9,428 nt of DNA, taken from the NCBI GenBank assembly GCA_902797405.1, contig CADBSP010000219.1, positions 1 through 9,428 on the forward strand, in the 5' to 3' direction. The translations under genes and the position numbers were made by a program. The notes beneath the pieces are model-generated. The model had not been told where the DNA came from. It made no database searches and saw only the letters and a list, made by a program, of their open reading frames with translations. This DNA comes from an uncultured Eubacteriales bacterium. Lineage in GTDB: Bacteria > Bacillota > Clostridia > Peptostreptococcales > Anaerovoracaceae. This document shows, piece after piece, positions 1-7,603 of this stretch; position 1 is the first letter of the stretch, and the number at the start of each line of letters is the position of its first letter.

Positions 1-2763
1 GCAGCAGGACAATTTGGAAATGTAATAGGAAAATTCCTAAAAGGCACAATGGGTGCAATCGGAATAGTATTCCCGTTTTATCTTATTCTGGTCGGAATCA
101 TGATGATTGCCGATAAAACCGTTAGAGTTTCCACTATGTCCTTTGTTCTGGGACTAATCATACTTCTCATGCTATGCGTCATCAACTCGGGAAGATTCAT
201 AAATCCTGAAAAAATCGTTTTTAATGCTAAAGATTTCTTTGATAAAGGTGTTACATTAAAAAGCGGCGGACTCTTTGGAATGGGTCTTGGATCACTTCTC
301 GTTAAATATCTCGGAAAGATAGGCCTTTATTGCATTGGAATAGGCGTTGCAGTATTGTGCACTTTTATTCTTCTAAAGGACACACCAATTAAAAAACTCA
401 TTAACCATATCAGAATTAGAAATCAGGAAAGACTGATTGAAAAGAACGAATTAAGGGAAGTTAAGGCCAAAGAAAAGGAAGATAGGTTAAAAGAAAAGGA
501 AAGAATCAAGGAAAACCAAAAGAAGATAAACGATATTAAAGCCGAGCAAAAGCGTAAAAGAGAAGAAACCAAAGCAAAGAACGCTAAAGAAATAGAAGAA
601 GGATCTCATGATAGTTTATTTGCTTCATGGCCAAGTTTATTCCCGAAGGACCATGAAGTTATTGATGATTCTTCCAAATTCGATAAAGGCCTTCCTCTCA
701 ATCCAAAAGAAGAAAGAATTATAAACGTCATGAATGATGACTCCAATAGACCCCAAATATCCAGGGGATTGGGGTTGGAACCTCAGAGAGTGGTTGAACC
801 CGGACATGGCCTGGGTGAGGAATTAACAACCCTTCCAAAGGAAAACTATGATTCCAGAGCAGAGGGTCTAAAGATAGTTCAATCTTCTGTTCAACCAAAG
901 AATGAAACTGCTCCATCCAGGGCTAGAGTAGATAATGAAAAAGAGAAGAGGATGCCGGTTGAAAAAACTCGCTCGGATTATTCTTCTCCTGCAACTACTA
1001 GTTCAAATTCTGAAACTAAAAATGTCGATAAGATATCCAATAGGGAAGCCAAGGATGCAACTTTGGATGAAGCAGAATTCAACAAGGTTAAAAAGCCGCG
1101 CAGATATAAAAAACCTACTATTGATCTTTTGAAATATGTTTCAAGCAATCAGGATTTAAGCAAGACAAATTCTGAATTAAAGGAAAAAGCCGAACTCTTG
1201 GAACGCACTCTTCAGAGCTTTAATGTTGACGCAAAGGTTATCCAGGTCACACAGGGACCGGCCGTAACCAGATATGAAATACAGCCAAATGTCGGTGTAA
1301 AGGTTAATAAAATTGTTAGCCTCGCGGATGATATCGCCCTGAATTTAAGAGCCAGAAGCATCAGAATAGAGGCGCCGATTCCAGGAAAGGCCGCGGTTGG
1401 TATCGAGGTAGAAAACGACAATGTCAATATGGTTACCATTAGAGAACTAATTGACAGCAAAGAGTTTAAACAGGCTGATTCCAAGATTTCCTTTGGTGTC
1501 GGTAGAGATATCGCAGGAAAGGCAATTGTCGCCGACTTAAAGAGCATGCCGCATCTTTTGATTGCAGGATCCACAGGTTCCGGTAAGAGTGTCTGTATCA
1601 ATAGCATCATTACCAGTATACTCTATAAAGCGGATCCCGATGAAGTCAAACTGGTGCTTATCGATCCAAAGGTTGTTGAACTCGGAGATTATAATGGAAT
1701 ACCACATCTTTTGATTCCTGTCGTTACAGATGCAACCAAGGCTGCAGCGTCCCTTAATTGGGCTGTGGCTGAAATGACCAATAGATATAAACTTTTCGCT
1801 GATAATCACGTAAAGGATTTGGCAGGATATAATGAATTCCTAAAGTCTGAAGGAAGAAAGGATGAAACGCTTCCTCAGGTTGTAATAATTATCGATGAAT
1901 TGGCAGACCTTATGATGGCAGCCCCGTCGCAGGTTGAAGAATCAATCTGCAGATTGGCGCAATTGGCGAGAGCCGCAGGGATGCATCTTATTGTTGCAAC
2001 TCAGAGACCTTCCGTAGACGTTATTACTGGTCTAATTAAAGCCAATATTCCTTCCAGAATTGCTTTTGCTGTTGCATCACAATTCGATTCCAGAACTATC
2101 CTGGATATGGGCGGTGCCGAGAAACTGGTCGGAAAGGGCGATATGCTCTACAATCCTCTAGGAATGGGTAAACCTATCCGAGTTCAGGGGTGCTTCATAA
2201 GTGCGGAAGAAACCCATAGGGTAATTGATTTCGTTAAAAATCAACAGGATGCCGAATATGATAACCAGGTCCTGGATACAATCAACAAAGGTAATGCTCA
2301 GGGTTCAGGCGGTGATTCTACCGATGAATTGTTTGATGAGGCAGTCCAATTTGTTATTGAGGCAGGTAAGGCATCGACCTCATTAATCCAAAGAAGATTT
2401 AGAATTGGATATAACAGGGCAGCCAACATAATTGATGAAATGGAAGCAAGGGGAATTATTGGTCCTGCCGATGGAAGTAAGCCAAGGCAAGTCTTTGCCA
2501 CATCAGTTCCGGGAACCGAAGAAGATGAAGTTTATTCCGATAACGAATCAGGAAGTGAAGATATTACAACTTCCTCTTCAGAAGAAGATATTATCAATGA
2601 ATCTTCTTCTGAATTAGAATCATCCTCGGAAGCTGTTTACGAATCCGGTCAGGGAATAAGGGAGGATTCCAATTTTACGTATCATTCGGATTCCGAAGAG
2701 GAATTCGATTCCAGGAATAGCAAGATAATTCAGGATCTATGGGATGATATGGATAATAAATAG
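1..2763 (+). CDS. ftsK: DNA translocase FtsK/SpoIIIE, 5' end missing
   Basis: Membrane-anchored ATP-driven DNA pump that moves chromosomal DNA through the division or sporulation septum. The frame is open from base 1 and the first ATG (49) falls inside the membrane domain, so the true start lies upstream. Counting residues from base 1: hydrophobic segments lie at about 18-38, 45-62 and 88-123; a Lys/Glu-rich helix without Pro or Gly at about 138-200; then a polar linker to about 368. The motor follows, with Walker A GSTGSGKS at 523-530, Walker B VVIIIDE at 627-633 (Asp632, Glu633) and the family motif VATQRPSVDVITG. The winged-helix gamma domain that reads polar DNA signals is at about 775-833 and contains RIGYNRAA. 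An 83-residue acidic, serine-rich tail (2512-2760) goes beyond the usual family end. The family assignment is secure. Whether it acts in division (FtsK/SftA role) or sporulation (SpoIIIE role) cannot be told from sequence. The stop is TAG, 26 bases before rimO. Confidence 0.96.
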   Translation, partial: AAGQFGNVIGKFLKGTMGAIGIVFPFYLILVGIMMIADKTVRVSTMSFVLGLIILLMLCVINSGRFINPEKIVFNAKDFFDKGVTLKSGGLFGMGLGSLLVKYLGKIGLYCIGIGVAVLCTFILLKDTPIKKLINHIRIRNQERLIEKNELREVKAKEKEDRLKEKERIKENQKKINDIKAEQKRKREETKAKNAKEIEEGSHDSLFASWPSLFPKDHEVIDDSSKFDKGLPLNPKEERIINVMNDDSNRPQISRGLGLEPQRVVEPGHGLGEELTTLPKENYDSRAEGLKIVQSSVQPKNETAPSRARVDNEKEKRMPVEKTRSDYSSPATTSSNSETKNVDKISNREAKDATLDEAEFNKVKKPRRYKKPTIDLLKYVSSNQDLSKTNSELKEKAELLERTLQSFNVDAKVIQVTQGPAVTRYEIQPNVGVKVNKIVSLADDIALNLRARSIRIEAPIPGKAAVGIEVENDNVNMVTIRELIDSKEFKQADSKISFGVGRDIAGKAIVADLKSMPHLLIAGSTGSGKSVCINSIITSILYKADPDEVKLVLIDPKVVELGDYNGIPHLLIPVVTDATKAAASLNWAVAEMTNRYKLFADNHVKDLAGYNEFLKSEGRKDETLPQVVIIIDELADLMMAAPSQVEESICRLAQLARAAGMHLIVATQRPSVDVITGLIKANIPSRIAFAVASQFDSRTILDMGGAEKLVGKGDMLYNPLGMGKPIRVQGCFISAEETHRVIDFVKNQQDAEYDNQVLDTINKGNAQGSGGDSTDELFDEAVQFVIEAGKASTSLIQRRFRIGYNRAANIIDEMEARGIIGPADGSKPRQVFATSVPGTEEDEVYSDNESGSEDITTSSSEEDIINESSSELESSSEAVYESGQGIREDSNFTYHSDSEEEFDSRNSKIIQDLWDDMDNK

Positions 2764-2789
2764 CTTATACTAACAAAAGAATAATTGAT

Positions 2790-4220
2790 ATGGCAAAGAA
2801 GTTTTATATTGACACATTGGGTTGTCCTAAAAACGTAAACGATAGCGAATACGCAGCAGGCGTTCTTCTGGGAGATGATTACACCGAAGTTGATTCTCCC
2901 GAGGATGCTGATTTTGTTATTGTTAATACCTGCGCCTTTATAGAAGATGCTAAAAAAGAATCTATCGATAGAATTTTTGAAATGGTCGATAGAAAGAAGC
3001 CGGGAGCCAAGCTGGTTGTATCAGGTTGTCTGGCTCAAAGATATGGTGAGGAGCTTGCAAAGGAACTTCCGGAAGCATCATGCTTTATCGGTGTTGAACA
3101 GTATTCCAATATAGCCAGTATTCTTAATGAAATAGAGAATAAACAAAGGGACGACAATCCTGACTATTCAAATGACAAAGGTGTTAATGTGACGAATAAT
3201 AACAATACTTCAGATCGTGTATTTATCCAGTCATGCAATTTAGATTATCTGGAAAAGACAGTTAGAAGATATAAAGAGACACCATATACGTCCACTATTA
3301 AAATAGCAGAGGGCTGCAACAATAGATGCTCATATTGTGCTATACCATATATCCGTGGTAATTACCGAAGCAAAAAAATGGAAGACATCATTCAGGAAGC
3401 TATTGAACTTGCTGAAGCCGGATGCAAAGAATTGATTTTAATTGCCCAGGATGTTGCGTATTATGGCAAGGATATGTATGGAAAATACATGCTTTCTAAC
3501 CTGCTAAGGGAACTGGTGAAGATTGATGGCATCCGATGGATTAGACTTATGTATTGCTATGATGATAGAATTACCGACGATCTTATAGATGTCATAGCGA
3601 CAGAGGAAAAGATTTGTAAGTATATCGATATTCCAATTCAACATGGATCGGATAAAGTGCTAAAGGAAATGCACAGAAATTCCACCAATGAATCAATCAG
3701 AAATGTCATCAAAAAACTAAGAGATCGTATCCCCGGAATCTGTATCAGAACAACCATGATCGTTGGATTCCCCGGGGAAACGGATGAGGATTTTGATGAA
3801 CTTGTTCGTTTGGTTGATGATATGGAATTCAACAGAATGGGAGCATTTAAGTATTCCAAGGAAGAAGGAACTCCTGCAGGTAGGAGGGAAGACCAAATCA
3901 GCGAAGAAATAAAGGAATACAGGTTGGACGCATTAATGCGCAGACAAATGGATATTTCCTTAAACAATAATAAGAAACTGATTGGCACCATTCAGGACGT
4001 CATTATCGATTCCTTGGAAGGAAAAGAAACCATTTACGGAAGAAATGCAACATCCTATATGGGCAGAACATCCTTTGATGCACCTGAAATAGATAATGGC
4101 GTTATATTCACCGCATTAGATGATGACTGTGGCGAACTTAAGGTTGGCGACATGGTTAAGGTGAAGGTGCTTGATGCTTTTGATTATGATTTAGTGGGTG
4201 AAATATGGACGGAAGAATAG
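2790..4220 (+). CDS. rimO: Ribosomal protein S12 methylthiotransferase RimO
   Basis: Cytoplasmic radical-SAM enzyme that adds a methylthio group to a conserved aspartate of ribosomal protein uS12, using two iron-sulfur clusters. The N-terminal UPF0004 domain has its three cluster cysteines at Cys12 (in TLGCPKN), Cys48 (NTCAF) and Cys80 (SGCLAQRYG). The radical-SAM cluster motif is CNNRCSYC at 176-183, with GFPGETDEDF further on. A TRAM domain fills about 397-473 and would contact the substrate. LGCPKN and the acidic C-terminal half favour RimO over its tRNA-modifying paralogues MiaB and MtaB. At 476 residues it is longer than E. coli RimO (441); part of the excess is an Asn/Asp-rich linker at 117-143. 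The start is supported by MAKKFYIDTLGC matching the family start, and no other start codon exists between the ftsK stop and 2790. The ribosome binding site is poor, at best AAAAGA at 2775-2780, so translational coupling to ftsK is possible. Confidence 0.95.
   Translation: MAKKFYIDTLGCPKNVNDSEYAAGVLLGDDYTEVDSPEDADFVIVNTCAFIEDAKKESIDRIFEMVDRKKPGAKLVVSGCLAQRYGEELAKELPEASCFIGVEQYSNIASILNEIENKQRDDNPDYSNDKGVNVTNNNNTSDRVFIQSCNLDYLEKTVRRYKETPYTSTIKIAEGCNNRCSYCAIPYIRGNYRSKKMEDIIQEAIELAEAGCKELILIAQDVAYYGKDMYGKYMLSNLLRELVKIDGIRWIRLMYCYDDRITDDLIDVIATEEKICKYIDIPIQHGSDKVLKEMHRNSTNESIRNVIKKLRDRIPGICIRTTMIVGFPGETDEDFDELVRLVDDMEFNRMGAFKYSKEEGTPAGRREDQISEEIKEYRLDALMRRQMDISLNNNKKLIGTIQDVIIDSLEGKETIYGRNATSYMGRTSFDAPEIDNGVIFTALDDDCGELKVGDMVKVKVLDAFDYDLVGEIWTEE
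4197..4201 (+). promoter_or_regulatory. Ribosome binding site of polA inside rimO
   Basis: GGTGA, within GTGGGTGA, matches the 3' half of the extended Shine-Dalgarno sequence (GGAGGTGATC) and lies three bases before the polA ATG at 4205. It sits inside the last codons of rimO. A TGA in the polA frame at 4199-4201 rules out any longer polA start, so ATG 4205 is the first possible one. Ribosomes finishing rimO at 4220 would be next to this site, which suggests coupled translation. Confidence 0.5.
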
Positions 4221-6895
4221 TCATAATAGATGGTAACAGCTTAATCAACAGAGCCTATTACGCAATGCAAAGACCAATGATGACCAAGGAAGGTATTTAT
4301 ACGCAGGCCATCTATGGTTTTTTAAATATGCTATCAAAAATTGAATCCGACTACGAACCGGATTATATGGCAGTTTGTTGGGATTTGAAAGCACCGACTT
4401 TTAGACATAAGGAGTATGAGGAATATAAGGCCGGAAGAAAAAAGATGCCGATGGAACTGGCTATGCAACTTCCAATTATGCAGGAGATACTTGATGCCAA
4501 ATGTATTAAGAATCTTTCTTTGGAAGGATATGAGGCTGATGACATTATCGGTACATTGGCTAGAATGAGCGAAGAGGAGGGGCTTTCTCCTTTAATCATT
4601 ACGGGAGATAAAGATGCACTTCAGCTTGCCAGCGATAAAACAAAAGTACTTATAACACGTAAGGGAATATCCGAATTTGATTTATATGACAGAGAGAAGA
4701 TGATCGAACGTTATGAGCTTACGCCTTCTCAGTTTATCGATTTAAAAGGGCTTATGGGAGATCAGTCGGATAATATCCCCGGTATTCCGGGAGTCGGAGA
4801 AAAGACCGGAATCAATCTGCTTAAACAATTTGGAAGCATAGAAGAAATGCTTAACCATACTGAAGAGATATCTTCTGCAAAGTTAAGACAAAAGGTTGAG
4901 GAGCATGCGAACCTGGCAAGGATGAGTAGGCGTCTCGCTGAGATTCAATTAAATGTCCCTTTGGATATTGATATTGAATCCCTTGCTGTTAAAGAACCCG
5001 ATTACGATAAATTGATAGATCTATACTCAAAATTGGAGTTTAACAGTTTTCTAAAAAAACTCCATGTTTCAGGAGCCAAGGAAGAATCAAATAACAAGTC
5101 CGGAAACACAAACTTTCAATCTGCAGATTTAAGCTCAATAAAAAGAGAAATAGTTTTAGAATCCAAAAAAACTGACGAAATAATAAAAACTATACCAAGT
5201 GATTCGCCTATAGTTATAAAGGTGTTCTCGGACGATAGTCATATTGATATTCCAAGGATTACAGGAATCAGCGTTTTGGCTAACACCAATTATTATTATT
5301 TTTCCGATGATGCAATAGACTCCGTGTCCAGATGGATTCTTAAAGACAATAAATTAATTGGACATAGCCTAATAGACGATATTTATCCTCTTCTCATGAA
5401 TTGGCCGGATGCTACCGCAGAGTTTGCTGTTTCCTACGATACAGAAATTGCCGCATATTTGAGTGAACCTTCTAGGTCTGGATATACATTAAAATCCCTG
5501 ATAGTTGAAACCTTCCATGAGGATATAATGGATGAAAAAGAGTTTAATGCTGAAACATCTCAATTAAGTCTTTTCGAATCCAATCATGAAAAATATGCTG
5601 ATTATGGTTTTACCATAACTACGTCGATATCCAGACTTATGGAGTCACAAACTGTTGAAATAGAAAGCAAGAACCTGGAAAATGTTTTGTACGAAGTGGA
5701 ACTTCCTCTTATTAGAACTCTTGCATCGATGGAAAAGGAAGGATTTAAAGTTGACGAAAAGACGCTAACTGAATTTGGATCAGAACTAAAAACGGAAATT
5801 GAAAACCTTACAAAGGATATTTATGACCAGGCTGGGGAAGAATTCAATATTAATTCAACTCAGCAATTGGGTGAAATTCTTTTTGATAAACTTGGCTTGA
5901 CCTCAGGAAAGAAAACAAAAAAGGGATATAGCACCAGTGCCGAGGTATTGGAAAAAATCTATGAAGAGCATCCAATAGTGCCGATGATTCTCAGATATAG
6001 AACATTAACAAAGCTTAATAGCACGTATGTGGAAGGTCTTAAACCTTTGATAGGTTTCGACAATAAGATAAGAGCTCATTTCCAACAAACAGTTACAGCA
6101 ACGGGAAGAATTTCATGCACGGAACCGAATCTTCAGAATATACCTATTAGAAATGAATTCGGAAGACAGCTTCGTAAAGCTTTCGTTCCTTTGGATAATG
6201 AGCATGTTTTGGTCGGAGCTGATTATTCACAAATCGAACTTAGGATACTTGCGCATTTGTCCGAGGATGAATCTTTGATTGAAGCGTTTAATAATGGTGA
6301 TGATATTCATAGAGCTACAGCAGCCAGAGTTTTTGGAATACCGTATGAAGAAGTCACTTCGTTGGATAGGAGTAAGGCAAAGGCCGTGAACTTTGGAGTT
6401 ATCTATGGTATGAGCGGCTTTGGCCTTTCTGAAGAATTGGGCATAACCAGAAAAGAGGCAGAGAGATTTATCGCCGATTATTTTGAAAAGCATCCTAAGG
6501 TTAAAGCATATATGGACCTTCAGATTGCACTTGCAAAGGAAAGGGGTTATACGGAAACCATAATGGGAAGGAGAAGATATATTCCTGAAATAAAATCTCC
6601 AAACTTTATGGTTAGAAGCCTTGGGGAGCGACTGGCTATGAACAGCCCTATCCAGGGAAGTGCTGCCGATATCATTAAAATTGCCATGGTTAAAGTGCAC
6701 GGAGAACTGAGAGAGAAGGGATTTAAATCAAAGCTAATTCTACAGGTTCACGATGAACTCATCATCGATACACTTATAACCGAGAAGGAACAGGTAGAGG
6801 AACTATTAGTCAGAAATATGATGAATGCTATGGAATTAAGAGTTAAACTGATTAGTGACCTTAATTCCGGAGAAACCTGGTACGATTTGAAATAA
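4205..6895 (+). CDS. polA: DNA polymerase I
   Basis: Repair and Okazaki-fragment polymerase: fills gaps and removes RNA primers or flaps with its 5' nuclease. Of 896 residues, about 1-265 form the 5' nuclease, with the metal-binding motifs IIDGNS (Asp9), GYEADDIIG, ITGDKDALQL and GLMGDQSDNIPG followed by the helix-hairpin-helix GIPGVGEKTG. The polymerase domain has motif A DYSQIELR (Asp673), motif B with Lys726, Phe730 and Tyr734, and motif C VHDE (Asp850, Glu851), so it should be active. The middle 3'-5' exonuclease fold is degenerate: the DxE pair of E. coli Pol I is replaced (VFS), the Asp501 position is Gly468 and only Asp392 (Asp424 equivalent) remains. Proofreading is therefore probably absent, as in Bacillus-type Pol I. 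QLSLF at 453-457 matches the sliding-clamp-binding consensus. The start overlaps rimO by 16 bases and is fixed by an upstream in-frame TGA. The stop is TAA. Confidence 0.97.
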   Translation: MDGRIVIIDGNSLINRAYYAMQRPMMTKEGIYTQAIYGFLNMLSKIESDYEPDYMAVCWDLKAPTFRHKEYEEYKAGRKKMPMELAMQLPIMQEILDAKCIKNLSLEGYEADDIIGTLARMSEEEGLSPLIITGDKDALQLASDKTKVLITRKGISEFDLYDREKMIERYELTPSQFIDLKGLMGDQSDNIPGIPGVGEKTGINLLKQFGSIEEMLNHTEEISSAKLRQKVEEHANLARMSRRLAEIQLNVPLDIDIESLAVKEPDYDKLIDLYSKLEFNSFLKKLHVSGAKEESNNKSGNTNFQSADLSSIKREIVLESKKTDEIIKTIPSDSPIVIKVFSDDSHIDIPRITGISVLANTNYYYFSDDAIDSVSRWILKDNKLIGHSLIDDIYPLLMNWPDATAEFAVSYDTEIAAYLSEPSRSGYTLKSLIVETFHEDIMDEKEFNAETSQLSLFESNHEKYADYGFTITTSISRLMESQTVEIESKNLENVLYEVELPLIRTLASMEKEGFKVDEKTLTEFGSELKTEIENLTKDIYDQAGEEFNINSTQQLGEILFDKLGLTSGKKTKKGYSTSAEVLEKIYEEHPIVPMILRYRTLTKLNSTYVEGLKPLIGFDNKIRAHFQQTVTATGRISCTEPNLQNIPIRNEFGRQLRKAFVPLDNEHVLVGADYSQIELRILAHLSEDESLIEAFNNGDDIHRATAARVFGIPYEEVTSLDRSKAKAVNFGVIYGMSGFGLSEELGITRKEAERFIADYFEKHPKVKAYMDLQIALAKERGYTETIMGRRRYIPEIKSPNFMVRSLGERLAMNSPIQGSAADIIKIAMVKVHGELREKGFKSKLILQVHDELIIDTLITEKEQVEELLVRNMMNAMELRVKLISDLNSGETWYDLK

Positions 6896-6905
6896 AACAC
6901 ATGCA

Positions 6906-6923
6906 CCATAGTATTGCCATAGT
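6906..6923 (+). repeat. Direct repeat CCATAGT x2, 11-base period
   Basis: CCATAGT occurs at 6906-6912 and again at 6917-6923, in the polA-coaE gap and just upstream of a TATAAT box at 6933-6938. A period of 11 bases places the two copies on the same face of the helix, as in tandem sites for response regulators. With only seven matching bases in an AT-rich gap, chance is quite possible. No regulator is implied by anything else in the window. Confidence 0.35.
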
Positions 6924-6938
6924 TTAAATAATTATAAT
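6914..6938 (+). promoter_or_regulatory. Possible promoter of coaE and the binding-protein gene
   Basis: A perfect -10 hexamer TATAAT lies at 6933-6938. The best -35-like match, TTGCCA at 6914-6919, is only 13 bases away, shorter than the usual 16-18, and nothing good is found at the normal distance. If used, transcription would begin near 6945 and give a leader of about 29 bases before the coaE ATG. The box could be chance in an AT-rich gap. The strength of the -10 and the repeat overlapping the -35 region are the main support. Confidence 0.35.
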
Positions 6939-6958
6939 TGCTTAATCCTTTTGATATT

Positions 6959-6966
6959 AAAGGAGG
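6959..6966 (+). promoter_or_regulatory. Strong ribosome binding site that decides the coaE start
   Basis: AAAGGAGG is a near-ideal Shine-Dalgarno sequence seven bases before ATG 6974. It argues against an in-frame TTG at 6938, which has no such site, overlaps the TATAAT box and would add 12 residues ahead of the normal CoaE N-terminus. It is the strongest ribosome binding site in the window. Confidence 0.85.
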
Positions 6967-6973
6967 AATAACT

Positions 6974-7588
6974 ATGTCGATTTATAAAATTGGTATCACT
7001 GGAAGTATAGGAAGTGGAAAATCCACTGTTACAAGACTTATATCCGAAAGTGGTATTAGAGTAATTGATGCGGATAAAATATCCCGGAATATTACATCCA
7101 GCGATGAGATTGTTCTTCATGAACTATCTAAAGCCTTTGGAGAAGATATTATTAATGCGGACGGTTCGCTGGAGAGAAGAAAACTAGCATCGATTGCATT
7201 TTCAAATGAGAAGAATAAAGCTCAGCTGACAACCATTGTGACAGATCGCGTAAAGGATATTATGTGGGAGATGGTTGCTGAACTGGAAACAGCAGAAAAA
7301 CTCGTGGTAATGGATATTCCTCTTTTGTTCGAAAGTGGACTAATTGAATGCTTCGATGAAGTTTGGGTTGTTGTAGCCGATAAAGATATAAGATACCAGC
7401 GTGCCCACAAAAGAGATGGAATCAGTAAAGAAGACTTTGATGCCAGGGATAATGCGCAAACATCAGAAGTAGATAAAATAGCTTTTGCTGATTTAATCAT
7501 ACATAACGATAAGGATCATCAAGCATTGGAAACCAAGGTTAAGATTGAGATAAGAAGAATAAAACAGATATCCGGAATAGATAGATAA
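6974..7588 (+). CDS. coaE: Dephospho-CoA kinase
   Basis: Cytoplasmic kinase that phosphorylates the 3'-hydroxyl of dephospho-CoA with ATP, the last step of coenzyme A synthesis. The product is 204 residues, normal for the family. The P-loop GSIGSGKST is at 10-18, right after the first strand (IYKIGIT). The DAD motif (Asp32, Asp34) fits the catalytic acidic region, and PLLFESG is the CoA-site signature. The C-terminal part has the lid and adenine-binding pattern (QRAHKRDG, then ADLIIHN). One deviation: the usual His-Pro after the LN-x-I/L helix start is Thr90-Asp91 here. The start at ATG 6974 is set by the AAAGGAGG site. In Bacillus subtilis coaE also lies shortly after polA, but with mutM and ytaF between them; here the two are direct neighbours. 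The next gene starts 15 bases after the TAA stop. Confidence 0.94.
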   Translation: MSIYKIGITGSIGSGKSTVTRLISESGIRVIDADKISRNITSSDEIVLHELSKAFGEDIINADGSLERRKLASIAFSNEKNKAQLTTIVTDRVKDIMWEMVAELETAEKLVVMDIPLLFESGLIECFDEVWVVVADKDIRYQRAHKRDGISKEDFDARDNAQTSEVDKIAFADLIIHNDKDHQALETKVKIEIRRIKQISGIDR

Positions 7589-7603
7589 TTGCTATAGAGA
7601 ATT

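Noticed and set aside
2766..2771. TATACT as a -10 box for rimO
   Set aside because: No acceptable -35 at 16-18 bases upstream (the region reads GATGAT), and the 26-base gap fits an operon.
6227..6700. 157-codon open frame on the - strand inside polA
   Set aside because: It lies opposite the conserved polymerase motifs and is explained by codon bias of polA; no ribosome binding site or family resemblance.
6938..6973. Longer coaE starting at TTG 6938
   Set aside because: No ribosome binding site for TTG, it overlaps the TATAAT box, and the extra 12 residues precede the normal CoaE N-terminus; AAAGGAGG clearly serves ATG 6974.
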